Shown here: positions 12,501 through 24,697 of the stretch, piece by piece | Layout of the letters: each line of letters begins with the position of its first letter | Numbering within the stretch: position 1 is the stretch's first letter | From: Oscheius sp. JU75 | Taxonomy: Eukaryota > Nematoda > Chromadorea > Rhabditida > Rhabditidae | Assembly (NCBI GenBank): GCA_037178855.1 | Contig: JASJZC010000005.1 | Coordinates: 682,001 to 746,000 of the forward strand | Direction of reading: 5' to 3' | Length of the DNA: 64,000 nucleotides | Made by a program: the position numbers and the translations under genes | The notes under the pieces: model-generated | What the model was told of the DNA's origin: nothing | The model's database searches: none | The model's input: the letters and a program-made list of their open reading frames with translations, nothing else

Positions 12501-14719
12501 CCATCTCTTGAAATGCTCAGTATTATTTCCTGGTTCATATTTTCGAACTAATGACAGTTTCTTTTTGTTTCGCCAAGCCAACTAAAAAAATCGATTTCTC
12601 TTTCAATCAATCCATGGGATATCAGATGTGGGATACAAAAATAATGATACTTACCATTTCTGTCCATGCCCACCCGGATGCACTTGGCAAATCGGCAAGA
12701 TCGGCACTTTTGACCTGCTGACCCATCTAAAAACTGCACTTTATGGGCTTCTAGACTACTCAAAAACCTCTAGTAACTTGACATTTTCCGTCCTTGTTGC
12801 ACCCGTACTGCTTGTTCAGTACCACGGTTCGTCGAAAGAACGCCGAGCAGGCTGCACAGGCATCAACCCCGAAATGGATTCCTGTGGAATCGGCTCCGCA
12901 GATGGCACAGGCGGGAACCTGAATGATTGTCAATGGCGGTTCCATTTAGGGTCACACCCCGAAATAGCCTTTTTGCCTCTTTACTCTTCTTGTGTTTCAA
13001 AGATAGTACTTTAGGTATAAACTTTCACAGCTAGCAGTTTATATATCTTTCTAGCTTACTGTCTCTCTGTCTCTCTATGTCATGGTCAGCCTAGTTGATA
13101 TTCGGCTACCAAATTCAACTCTGTCCGCTTTTATGGTAACACAAAAGAATCTTTTCCTCCCTTAGCAACTTTTATAGAGTCGATACTCACCATCCGGGTC
13201 GGCCTTTCCAGGACATCCTTGAGATCTTGAGGGGACTGTCCAGGTGTGTCGTTGGAGATCTCCTCTCGCATGCCATTGGATGTGGAGGGGGCCATGACTA
13301 GGTCGGCGGGGCCGATGCTGAAAATCTTATGAATGAAACTATTCCAGGAGCTTCACCATGTTTTAGACACCACGTACCTTTCAGTAACTTTGGTACACTT
13401 ATTGAAACTATCCGTAGTGTTGAATAATAAAGTTACAGCTATCCCATAACTCAGTCTCCAAACAGTCATGAGCCAAACTTTTCTATTGACAATGCGGTAA
13501 AATAATTATGTTTCATCGCTTCTATAAATTTTGGACTATTATCTGTATTGCAGTTTTCCTTACTCGCTACTTCTACTGTCTGTTGTTTCACTGGAATCAT
13601 GGAATATCAATAAAGCTACGAAATTTTCTAAGAGTTGGAGACATAGTGTGTTCAAATGAAAAGATGGCCTCACCAACCAAACAGAACTGTCGTATAGAAA
13701 CCTGGGCAATAAAAAAGATTTTCGTGCTTTATGAATATAACAACCGCCTGTTTTTTGTTTATGAGCTAGTCAGCTTTCTGTGATTCTAAAGTTATCTTTA
13801 TATCTCTATATGTACCTTCCCCGTCTGTCTGTCTGTCTGTCTCTCTGTTTCTCTCTGTCTGTCTCTGTCTCTCCCTCTCTTTGTCTGTCTGTCTCTCTAT
13901 CTCTGACTCACCTTTTCAACAAGAATGTCGGATCAAAAGTCAGCTTATTGGGCATCATGACGTGTGCGTTGTTCAGCAGAATTTCAGCCGGATTCAGCGG
14001 CCTCTTCAAGGCACTTTCTGCAACATTTCGCTTGAAAAACGTCGACGAGACAGACGTTGATGACAAAGACATCATTGATCCCCGCACACAGTGAGTTGAG
14101 CGCTCAAAAGGGTTGGCGAAAAAACGAGACTTTCCCACATGACGAGAGGCGGCGTAACGAGACCACCCTGTGGTCATTTTGATTTGGAAAGCAAAATTTG
14201 TTGTGAGAGGCAGTGGGTCGAATCAAATAAACAGAGAGATCTGTGTTGTGGGCAGAGAACAAGCGTTAGTTTTTGACCAAACTTCTGGGAAATGTTTCGG
14301 AAAAAAGCAGAATGCTAGTCCGAACATCAATTATTTTTAGGCTTAGGCCAGGAAAAAAAGTATTAATTACGTAAACATAAGTAGAAAATAAAGATGTAAT
14401 CGTTTCAAGGTTCATGTATCTCAAATAATAGCCTATCATCGGTATTAACTTGTACCAAGTTTTTCGCGGTTCGGCTATTGAGACAGTTATAAAAGAACAA
14501 AACCATTGACGAAAGTGGGATTCGAACCCACGCCTCCGGAGAGACTGGTGCCTAAAACCAGCGCCTTAGACCACTCGGCCATCTCGCCCTTTCGAAAACA
14601 TTGCGGGATAGTATATTGGTAAAATTTTACGGGATTTTTACCTTATGACAAAAATAACTCACCATAGTTCATCACCCAGTCGCCCGAGGCGTCAGTAGAG
14701 ATTAGGACCGACGTCGTTG
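9524..14719 (-). CDS. Nuclear hormone receptor (nematode supplementary type)
   Basis: Twelve phase-consistent exons: 14719-14663, 14017-13912, 13317-13191, 12918-12768, 12714-12655, 11771-11539, 11495-11373, 10977-10871, 10828-10742, 10654-10539, 10462-10305 and 9652-9524 (TAG). They give 483 aa; the start exon, upstream of 14719, was not found. The DNA-binding domain is residues ~97-166 of this part: finger 1 with [21 protein letters not shown] and P-box [10 protein letters not shown], finger 2 C..K..KC ending [17 protein letters not shown], so both zinc fingers have their Cys. A hinge (VQLRRDAIG, then a Pro/Ser-rich stretch) leads to a helical ligand-binding domain with the signature [22 protein letters not shown], and helices to ..DDICRG. 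It should act in the nucleus as a ligand- or partner-controlled transcription factor. The ligand and the C. elegans ortholog are not clear. Confidence 0.92.
10480..10531. repeat. Pyrimidine repeat (CTGTCTCT) in receptor intron
   Basis: Degenerate TCTGTCTC units in the 76-nt intron between two ligand-binding-domain exons (10463-10538); they read as GAGACAGA on the transcribed sense strand. Confidence 0.85.
13818..13905. repeat. Pyrimidine repeat (CTGTCTCT) beside a donor site
   Basis: About 88 nt of CTGTCTGT and CTCTGTCT units directly next to the donor of the receptor exon 14017-13912. Spurious frames through this array are not coding. Confidence 0.9.
14507..14588 (-). tRNA. tRNA-Leu (anticodon UAG)
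   Basis: The minus strand folds as an 82-nt class II tRNA. Acceptor stem GGCGAGA pairs with TTTCGTC (with G-U pairs), the D arm has TGGCCGAGTGGTC, the anticodon stem CTGGT/ACCAG holds loop TTTAGGC with anticodon TAG, a long variable arm contains CTCTCCGGAG, and the T arm has GTGGGTTCGAATCCCAC. No CCA is encoded and there is no intron, as expected. It would read CUA and other CUN leucine codons. The gene lies inside the receptor intron 14018-14662, on the same strand. Confidence 0.95.
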
Positions 14720-17700
14720 CTGAAACATTTTCATACTTTAAAAAAAAACTGAAACAAAAAATGTTGGCAAAAATCAATATTCCCAGAAAGTGGAAGAAGA
14801 GCTTCAGGAATGTAGCTTGGAGCGGGAAAGGAGAAGTGATAAGATATTGTGTGTTTGATCTCGGGACTGTTTGCTTACATAAAGAAGGAGATTGATATTG
14901 CGTCAAAAGTGACCAAGAACATGACATCGATTGTTGTGTAGGATTGATACGGATTTTGTTGAACAGTAGCGCATCCCACAGTCAACTTTCAGGCGATCTC
15001 TCAAATGACAAAAAGGTCAGAGCATGGCGAACAGTTTGTGACCGAAAACATGGTTTACTTTAAAAAAAAAGGTTCGAAAAATTTGAAAAAAGAATGATCA
15101 ATCCTATGGTTATTCACTAGGCTGATTTCTATTTGTCTGCGAGGTGAAACATAGGAAATTCTATTCTCAAAGCAAATTGAAACACATAGCTAACACCCGA
15201 ACTTTGAAAGTAGTAGACTAGAAGAGCCACTTTCTGAAAAATGCCGTTGATACATACTTACTACTCGTACAATTTTTGAGTTTCATAGCGTAGGTTCGAA
15301 AACAAGAGAATGTAGCGCTATTCTAGACGATCAGGAACGCATTTCGTTGAACAGTAGTTCTAGACCCAAAGTTGAAGTTAGTGAGAAAGTGTTTGGAAAT
15401 CAGGCTTATCCAAAGAGTCAATGGTTAGAAATTGGCGATGAGCAGATTTAGAACAAGCCGAGTAATCAGTTTAAGACTACTCAGGAACAGTGTGAAGCAG
15501 GAAAAACCTTAGTTACTCAACTTTCATTTTAAGAGGTACAGTGTATTGGAGAAATCTAATGTGGCACATGAGACTAGAACTTTTTGGAAACCAAGTCCGT
15601 GACTAAACTGTAGTGTGAATGGAAGTCTGTCTTTTACGTACACCTGAAAACAAATGAGTTCGATCCAAAGTATTGTCAATGCAGTTTCCGATGGAACCGT
15701 GGTTTGCAAAAATCCGAACACCCGAGAAAATGTTTGAATTTTCGATTGATACAAACGGGATTTTAAATAAAAATACAAGGATCTTTGTACTACTAGCAGG
15801 CAATTACGTTTTCCTAACAGAATGGAGGCACACCAAACTTTCTACAGATCGCTTTTCATGTGAAACGTAAAAAGTTTTAAAACACAATAGCGGTATGATA
15901 TGAGTTCATGAATTTTGGTAAACTTGTTCTAGAAACTTCAGAATTCCGAGAAAAGAATGTTGCAGACGAGAACCAGCCGGGAGGGCGGATCATGAGCGTC
16001 AGAAAAAGACAATAGTGGACTGCCCACCAGACGCCCACACATCCACATCAAGGCCATCGCGACCAAAAAGTGAGTGTGTCATTTTAGGGTACGCGTGTCC
16101 TCGAGCTGTGGACTATGATGGCTGAACAGATGCGAGAGATATAGCTGTGCGGCGGCGGCGGTGTCGCCCGGTTGAAGCCCTGACCCACTGGTGCTGGTCT
16201 TGGCATCGGCTGCGCCGGTCGCTAGGCGATCTTGGGCTGGAGCAAAAGGCTATTGTGTTTCCAATGCCTTTGAAGAAGGATTGGCGGGTAGTTTTTGTGT
16301 TTCAAAAAGGCGGCAAAAACGTGTAGCTACAAGAAAACCTATGTCTTTCCAAGGCTTGGTGAAACAGAAAAAATGATTCAAACTTTTCAAACAAGAAGTC
16401 ATGGGATGGAAAGTAGTGGATGCGGGAAAAGCGTTGAAACATTCCAAAAATCAAATGGTCAAACAGGTTTTTTGTGGTTTGGTGTGGGTTTCGCAGGCAG
16501 AAAATGGGAGGGTGTTGGTATTTTTTCAAGTGGGGAACATCCTAAGGCCAATCCGAAGCCAAATTGAACAATTCTATGAGTTTGAATCCAGTATTTATTG
16601 GAGAAAAGAGATCTTTTCCGCACCAATACCTTGCAGACAAAGCTTTGAAAGAACTTTTGTGTTTACGTAAGGTAAGGGCAGAAAACTATGTTGAAATTAC
16701 TTGCTGGTAAATAGGGTACAAGGGCAACTCTAAACCTTAAAAATACTTTTGAACGAAAAAAGACAACGCAGACTATAATTATTTCAGTGAAAACCTAAGA
16801 AGTTAAAGATTATGAAAACCATATTGGGGGTGAGGATTGCAAGGGAAAAGTTTCAACGAGGCCATAAAAAATCTACATTTGAAATGTTTCATGTAAAGAA
16901 AAGGATCATACAGAAATCCATCCAATTCCGTAGAATCGCTGGCTAGCAACCCACATACAGCCCACAGAGAAAGCCAAAAATGGGCTCGACCTGCTAGGAC
17001 AGCTGTGAAAATATATACTCGAGGGAGGATGTATAGTCTGCAGGGAGCAAAACACCCACATCCTCTTCTCGCTATGGATTAGGTTACGAGATCAACGTCA
17101 ATTGGTCTTCATTTCTGTCTGTCACTAGAATATGGTTCTAGATGAGAGACGTCTCTGTTCATTTTCATGGGCAGACTCAGTTTTTCATGTTTTAAGGGAA
17201 GTATATAGCGAGATGGGTAGATCGAAGATAATGGAAGTGATTTCGTGGAAACGAAAAGAAAAGTGGAAGCGAAAATTTGTTTATCACTGATGTTGTTAGC
17301 CGGCAACTTTTCTAAAGAACTATGCTAATAGACTGTCATTATGAACTGTCGCCCAATGATGCTTTAGGAAAACCTTTGTCGTTTCAGTTCAAACAAGAAC
17401 AAAAACATTTGTTGAAGGATTCATGGAAGGGAAGTAGTGAATGCGAGAAAGGGATTAAAATGTCCAGATTTTCAGAGCCTAGACAGAAAAAAAATGTGAC
17501 AGATTCTGTACTGCCTCCCTAAGTGGCTAATACATAGATCAAAATAGGGTGACCCAAACTTTCAGTTCTTTTAGGTTTCGTTCTATAAGAAAAATTTTCC
17601 GACGATTCAACCATTTTTCTCGTCGACATTTTCCAAAAACAGTCAAAGTAGTAAGTTCGCGGGGCCACAGAAGTCTAAAAAAAAAGATAACAATCGCTCT

Positions 17701-19760
17701 GGAAAGTTATTGAGGTGTACTATGAGCCGGGGATAATGGATGGAAAAAGTTTGTGTCAATTTTTAAGAGAGAGAGAGAGAGAGCTAATGTCATCAAAATG
17801 TGGGCAAAGAGCGGAAAAGGGAAAATGAGCGGCAGATAGACTGGAACACGTGGCTAGCAGCGAACTCCTGTGTGAAAGTACTGATTTATGCCAACGGTAC
17901 CCTACTGTTGTTTGAGGGAAAAAAGATGCTGAAACAAAAATAGGTTCAAAGAGAAGGGCAGTTTTGGATTCATTTTCAGCAAGTATATGCACAGGCAATG
18001 CAACTACCCAGAGTTATACTAATATTGTGAAAACGAGCCAGCTGTGTCCGAAAACCAAGGGTCTGAAAAGTACCTTCTGCTGCAAAACAAAAATATCGAG
18101 TGTGTGGTGCTGAACATGTATGGATGTTGCCACATTTCTCAGAGACAGAGAGAGTGTGACAGAGACAATACGGGAGCGAGAGAGTGCGCACTGTTTGCCG
18201 AATGTTCCCATCACCGCGGTTAGTCGACCGGGGTGACTCTCTTTCTCTCTCTCTGTGTCGTGTCTGGTTTACATAAGGCTGTCCGGTCGATCAGTGATCT
18301 CAACTACAAAGTCGCACACAACCTATGCTTATCTTAGATTGAGACAGAGAGATGCCGATGATAAAAACAATTTGTAAATAGCGCGAGACAGAATGGCAAA
18401 AGATATAAATGACGCCCCCCGGTGTAGAACCCTGATCTTAGTTGCCGTTTCAGTCAGGTCTCTCGAAGCCCACTATTCACGTTGGAGAACTATGGTATAC
18501 GTATCGAAGTATAATTAAAAGTTAATACTCCTTCTCTTCATTGCCGAAGATAAAAAAGGTCTGACCACCGACGAAAAACAGCGAATATGCTTCAACTTTA
18601 GCCTAAGTTGGGCACGTTTTATTTGTATGTTAAGAGTGGTGAATGATTTGGAGAATGAAATGTTCCCAGATGGACAATGAAAAACTTCCTGCAATGTTTT
18701 CGTACCATTTGACTAGTACAGTTGAATGAAAAAGTATAGACACATATTGGAAAAATTACGGGAAAGTATGTTTCGTCATGTCTATACAAGACGATGATAA
18801 GGTAGTATTTACTTCCCTGTTCTTTGTGAGCTGAAAAAAAAGAAACCTGAGTCAAAAATTGTCACGTAGTCGGTTAGTTACAGCAACAAACTGCTCGCTA
18901 CTGACAGCATGGGCCGAAGCACTACGAAGCACATGGTTGTTTCTAGTCTGTAACTAAAAGAAACCTGTTACTGATCGCAGACATGCTTCTTAGGCTCGGA
19001 AAGTCGGACAGTGCCGAAACCATTTCAGTGCTCAGGGTGAGCAAAAGCAATCAGCCGGGTCGCTGGAAAGCATACATTTTTCATTTTACGATGCTCTGTA
19101 AAGTTGTAACATTTTGTCTGCTCTACAACTTTGCAGAACATTGCAAATGTAGCTTGTCCCCTGAACTCTGAGGGCTGACAACGGCGCAGGCCCGGCCGGA
19201 GCGGTACATGTCTGATTGGTGCTAACTTGATGTTTCATCACCACCACAATTCTTCAACAACTGTCAAGCGAGAGGTGTCCTGCCTTGTGAACTTTCTGAG
19301 CAGTCCTGTTTCAAAATCGGTACTAAGAGAAACGCATGACTCATCAGTAGTCGTTGTAAGTTTCCGTTTTCAAAAAACAACAAAAACCAACCTGGAAACG
19401 CGAACATCATTCTGGATGGTCAGCCGGTCACGATAACAGTCAAAATACTGAACTGTACAATTTTTCCACCAAAGAAAAAGTGGGCGGATCCTATGGAAGC
19501 TGTTCAAATGTTTGGTTTATAGGGAGACAGAGAGAGAGGACACATTTTGGACTGACTGGTCTTTCTCTATTTTCTCTTTGCTAAGCTGTCCTTGTTTTTC
19601 ATTCTTCTCTTTCCTGACAATATCTGGACGATAGTACTAGATGGTACGACTGTGGGGGAGGGTACTATTTTGCAGTTGAACGTAGTCCTCCTGATTCTTT
19701 TCGTTTCAGAGATAGAGAGACACAAGCTGAACGGGACTGTGGATTGCACGTTATTACCGT

Positions 19761-20190
19761 AGTCCCACTTGTACCCTCTTTGAAACGAGCATAATACGGG
19801 TGTAGGAACAGTTTTTCATCCTTCCCGTGGTACAATGACCATGTGGTTTTGGTTACAAAACCCTTAGGATACTGTTAGGGTCAGAGACTTGACCGTCTCG
19901 ATCCGTGGTTCTCTATCAGATCTGACGCGGAATGAGTAAAGGTGGACTTATGCAATGGACTATAAGAAGAGGCGCAAGAAGAAGGACCTACGATCTGGAC
20001 ACCCGACACCTGAATATGATCTCCTAATACCTAAACTATGTACCACCGGATTTTACCTCTATGGGCATTGTACAAAATATTTTTAAAAAATTCAAATGTA
20101 GGCATAACGTCGAGAAATATTATAACATATCACTTTAGTCCCACTTATACACTCGTTGAAACAAGGTTAATACAAGAATTTTTCATCATT
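19761..20190. repeat. Diverged direct repeat around a GTTTCA motif
   Basis: About 60 nt at 19761-19821 (TAGTCCCACTTGTAC..TTGAAAC) recur, diverged, at 20132-20190 (TAGTCCCACTTATAC..TTGAAAC), with the motif at the same offset in both copies. Confidence 0.75.
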
Positions 20191-21659
20191 CTGGAGACAC
20201 ATAACAGATTCTTTAAGTTTCACAGTTTGAAGGATCACGCTGAAGAAGAAATTGCTGCTACAAAATAGCAATGGCTCTTTTATGGTTAAGTTGAAACCAA
20301 AACTTTTACAAGGTATAAAGAGGTGGACTATGTTATTTAGAGCAAAGATAACCATTCCAATCAGCCGATACTAGGGAGAGAAAGTCGGATGGCTGAAGGA
20401 CAGAATGAGCGATAACGATCGAAGAGACCGGGCCGTCTCTTGAACTATGGGACAAATTGGACGAGGAATATTATGTTCTGTTTCATGACTTCCATAAAAT
20501 AAAAGGAGCATAGAGAAGGGCAGCTGGATCCCTCACGTTCTTGAAATCAGCTATAAAAAGAGTTGTTCTAGACTTTTCGGTCTATTTCACTGGAACAGAG
20601 AAGTCAAAAAAATGTGCGTGTTCCATTGAAAGCTTATCGTTCTAAAGTAATACTGTCTGTCAGTGTTCAAGCCCCCCTCCATTCACAGGAAAAGCGCTTC
20701 GACGACTTCTATCTGACACGACGAAGTGTGAAGACGACCTGGAAATTAGTATAAAGTAAGTAAGTTTAAAGTCAAAGAAAGAAGACAAACTGAAAGGGAA
20801 GGTGAAATTGATACTAATTGGCATCGACAGATCGGCGTGAAAAAGACATTGTTTTATGAACTGTATGAATAAGGTGGACATTACTGAACTTTGATGCTTG
20901 GATGACCTGGGTAGAACAATATAATGGAATATGCCTGGATAGTTTCTTGTGGCCTTTATCTCTGTCTACCAAGAGTCACATTTCTGTCTCTCTTGAGAAA
21001 GCGGATACCACTCGTGTGTGTGCGGGTAGACTACAGAGTCCACAGCTGGTCATAATTCGATAACGGGGGACACCTTGGCAACAAAAAAAAGATAGTGATT
21101 TCCTGGTCGGGGGACATTAGATTAGGCGGGTTAGTAGACAAGAAATTTGGAAGGAAAGTGACTAGTCTGGGATTTTAGAACTACACGACTTTTTTAAAAC
21201 ATGTGGTGTTTCAGAAAGACCATAAATGGGAAGTACATGTTCGAAAAAGATCGACGGAACCTCCGACAGCCTTTTACTTTTTTTGATACAAACCAACTAC
21301 TGTAAAAGCTGAAATAGAAGCTCATGGTTAAGTAAGTGAATACGCAATTGCGTATATGCGTTTATCGGGTTGAAAACGGCATTTTTGAGCTTCTCCATGT
21401 TCTCCGAAGTTGCTATTTAACTTTGAAGAACATCAAAAGTCTCGAGAATAGAATCTTCAGCCCTAAAAACTGTACGCAAATGTGTATTTGCTTACGTAAC
21501 CCTTGACTTCTATTAGAGCTTTTGTATATGTTTTGTGGTTTCAACCCCGCTATTAGATTCCGGGGTCATGGCCAACAGTTGTTCCCGCCTTGAAAACGTG
21601 ACGGGAAAAAAACCGCTTTTTACGACTTCGAATGACTTTTCTAAAGGGTCCATGAAATT

Positions 21660-22590
21660 GTACGTTGTCCACTTGCCACCGTTATAGACCTATTTTGAAA
21701 CATTTCACTTTGCAAAGTACTCTGCAGAGCACGGGAATGAATTTCATCATCAGCTGAGCAATAGTAGTCAGAGAAAAAGAGATCTCGACCACCCCGCCAA
21801 AATTTGCTCGCAGTGGCCTGTACAAAAACCATTTAGGCGAGGGGGTGGTCATTGCTACCAAAATCGTAGATCTGCATCCAATTTTGGGGGAGCATTCAAT
21901 GGGAGTAATCAATCATGCGGTATTCAAACTGTCAAACTGCGTTTTGTTCTGTCTTATGATGAGTTTGAAGCAAAAAAAGACAAAGAAATGTTTGAAGTGA
22001 ATGAAGAACCTGAAAGATTCAGAAAGGAAGATCAGGAAGATTGCGGTTCTTGGAGTCCTTCCAAAAAACCTGATCCTAACTTCCGGTAATCTTCTCTTTT
22101 GTCCTATAACATTCTAGTATCAAAGACACGAACTACTTTGGTTTCAAGCTGTCTATAAGTAAGAGATCCAATTTTTTTCTTTGCTCCTTCCATTGTTGTA
22201 ATACAAAACTTGATAAAGAAGATACAATGCTGATAAGGTCAAAGTTTCGATTTCACGTGTTGTTGGTGAAATAAAGTTCCGTAGTGAAACTATCTTTCAA
22301 ACTTATGGTAAAAGAAAACTTATGTGCGATGTCGTGATAACATTCTGACCTTTTTTTTAATACTACTACTAGTTTTGGAGATTGAACTGATAAAATCCTG
22401 TATAAATGAAAAGGTAAAGTCTCTATACGAAACAACGGCAGAAACCCTTGGAGAACTCTGTGAAATGACGATCGAGACCCGGTCTTAGTAGTTTTCTGTC
22501 CAAATGAAACGAAAACTTCGTAGCATTGTACTTTGTCTTCATGCCACCCTTACAGACCAAATTTGAAACATTACACGTTAACCTGCAGGT
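21660..22590. repeat. Second diverged direct repeat around a GTTTCA motif
   Basis: 21680-21715 (GCCACCGTTATAGACC..TTTGAAACATT) matches 22541-22580 (GCCACCCTTACAGACC..TTTGAAACATT). The motif and its AT-rich flank are the conserved part. Confidence 0.75.
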
Positions 22591-24574
22591 CTTGAATAAG
22601 GGACAAGAATATATGCCGAAAGAATATACTAACTACTTTCCTACAGAATCACATACCAAAGTTTTGTTACTGTTCTTCCCTGACCAGAATTTTTGTTTCC
22701 TATATATGAATACATTAACTGTTTTAAGTTTCAAGCAGACCATAAATAGGATGGAACTTGCAAACTTTTGATCCGTACTTCGTGATCTTGATGAGAACTT
22801 GACCTGTTTCGACACCATTCACTCAAAACCCCTTTTAGTCATTGATTGCAAAAGACGGAGAAAAGTGCAACGGGTATCTCTTGAATGGGCTCGAATGAGA
22901 TTGAACCAAGACAGAGACAGAGAGAGAGAGAGAGAAATAGGCAGCTGTGGCGCTGTCAAGGATACGAGACTAATTGGAGAGGCTGAGGGGATTTTGTTCG
23001 ATGAACTGTGGCATCAGGTTTTGTGCTCTTGGACTCGGGACTCGAGGAGAATATGAAGGCGGAAAGCATGTTTGCCAGAATCGCAAGAAGGTAGTACAAA
23101 ATCCAAAAATTGAGAGTCTGTTACTGTCAGAGACTAAAGCGTCTTGGATTGTGAACTGAGAACTTTTTGAAGTTTAAATGTTTCAGGAAACTGATATGGC
23201 AAGGTGAGATGTGGAAAAACAAAATATTTGTGAACGTTGAGACTGAAGTAAGACCATGTTTCCGGAGAGGTGAAAGGCAGTGAAACCTAAAAAAAAGTTT
23301 CCTGGTACCGTTGATAAACAGTACTGAGGGTCTATCATTAGTGTCATCGCGAAAACTGCGAGAAGAGGCGAGAAACAATGCAGAGCATCAAAAAGTCAAG
23401 AGTTCAGACCGCGACATCTGCACCAGTTGGGTGTCCAGTTTGGGGAAGACGGGGAGAGAGGGGAGAATAGTTGTGTACCTTGTTCTTTCCCCGTATCATC
23501 TCCTGTTCGGTGTCTTTGATACGGGGGTAAAGAAACTCCGGGGAAATAGATTGAGAGAATAAGGAAGGGTAGAGCGTGGGTAGAAGTAGAGAGAAAGAAT
23601 AGGGGAGGGGGCGAAACAAAAAATAAAATTGCAAAGAGACAGAGATAGAGAACACTTTTCGTTGCAGCCTGGAAAAAAAGCCGGGGAGAAAAAATGATGG
23701 CAAAGTACACAGAGAAGAGGAGAGAAGCATTGGTCCCCCTCTTGTTCCCCGCTTTGTGCTCTGTAGTTTTAATGATGGCCTCGAAACAAAAATATACAAA
23801 AATTTAGCGAGGGAAGAGAAACGTCACTTTGTCGAGACTAAAATGTGACTGCCGCGTCGCAGAGGCCGAAAAATAAAGAGTCAGGGGTAAATAATAAGAC
23901 CAAAATGTGATCTGTAGTAAACAGGAGACGAGAGAGAGGTTTGGTAGTACAAAGAGTTTTTATGTTTCACAGATGGTATAAAGGGGAAAAGCTGAACACG
24001 TAAAACTTTTTTTTTACAGCTCTTCTTGCTATTACTAAAGCGCAACGGGTTTCTATCCGCCATCACGCACCGCGGTCGGAATTAGCTATAAGGTTATAAC
24101 TCGCTGGACTATGAATTGGAACAACCTGGTTGTTCTCCTTCTATCTTTTTCGGCGTACGGAAAAGTAACCTACAAAAGTTTTCAGTAATCGACAAAAGTT
24201 AGAATTGAATTCATAGCTTGGCGCCATATCTATAGAGGTGCACAGAGAATCTTTTTTCGAAAAGGGTCCAAACTTGTATGTTACTATCATAGCAATTGCG
24301 GTACAGAAACATTTACAAAAACGGAGAGAACTGGGAAACCACTGTATCTACAGAGCTACAGTAAGACAGTACAGTAGATTAGTGCTTCACTGAAATCTGA
24401 TATAGAGTGCTGACTTCAAATAGACAGTACAGTAGTAAAAATAATTTTTGCTCCAGGATGTGCATAAAATGACTACAATGCCCGAAAACTAGTTCTCCAT
24501 ACAGACGCGGTAAATCATACTTTTAACTTTTTTTGTTTCATGAAATTCCTACGAGAGACGGGCGGAATGCGGAG

Positions 24575-24697
24575 GTGCCATTTTTATATTGGGGTGCGCA
24601 CCAACTCTTATAACACACGGCTGCTTACCGTTGCCAATTTTGATACGCAATCTATATGTTATTCGAGTTGGTGCGCACTCCACAAAATGGCATCAAA
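24575..24697. repeat. Imperfect foldback, ~40-bp arms
   Basis: The left arm 24575-24615 and right arm 24658-24697 are near reverse complements; the best block is GTGCGCACCAACTC on the left against GAGTTGGTGCGCAC on the right. The loop is about 42 nt. It resembles the tip of a small foldback transposon; no target-site duplication was confirmed. Confidence 0.85.

Noticed and set aside
13780-14094. 104-codon plus-strand frame rich in Ser and Leu
   Set aside because: Its start is the CTGTCTCT array and the rest is antisense to a receptor exon.
16040-16250. GC-rich island as first exon of the nuclear receptor
   Set aside because: ATG frames are present, but none could be spliced in phase to the exon at 14719; left as possible promoter.
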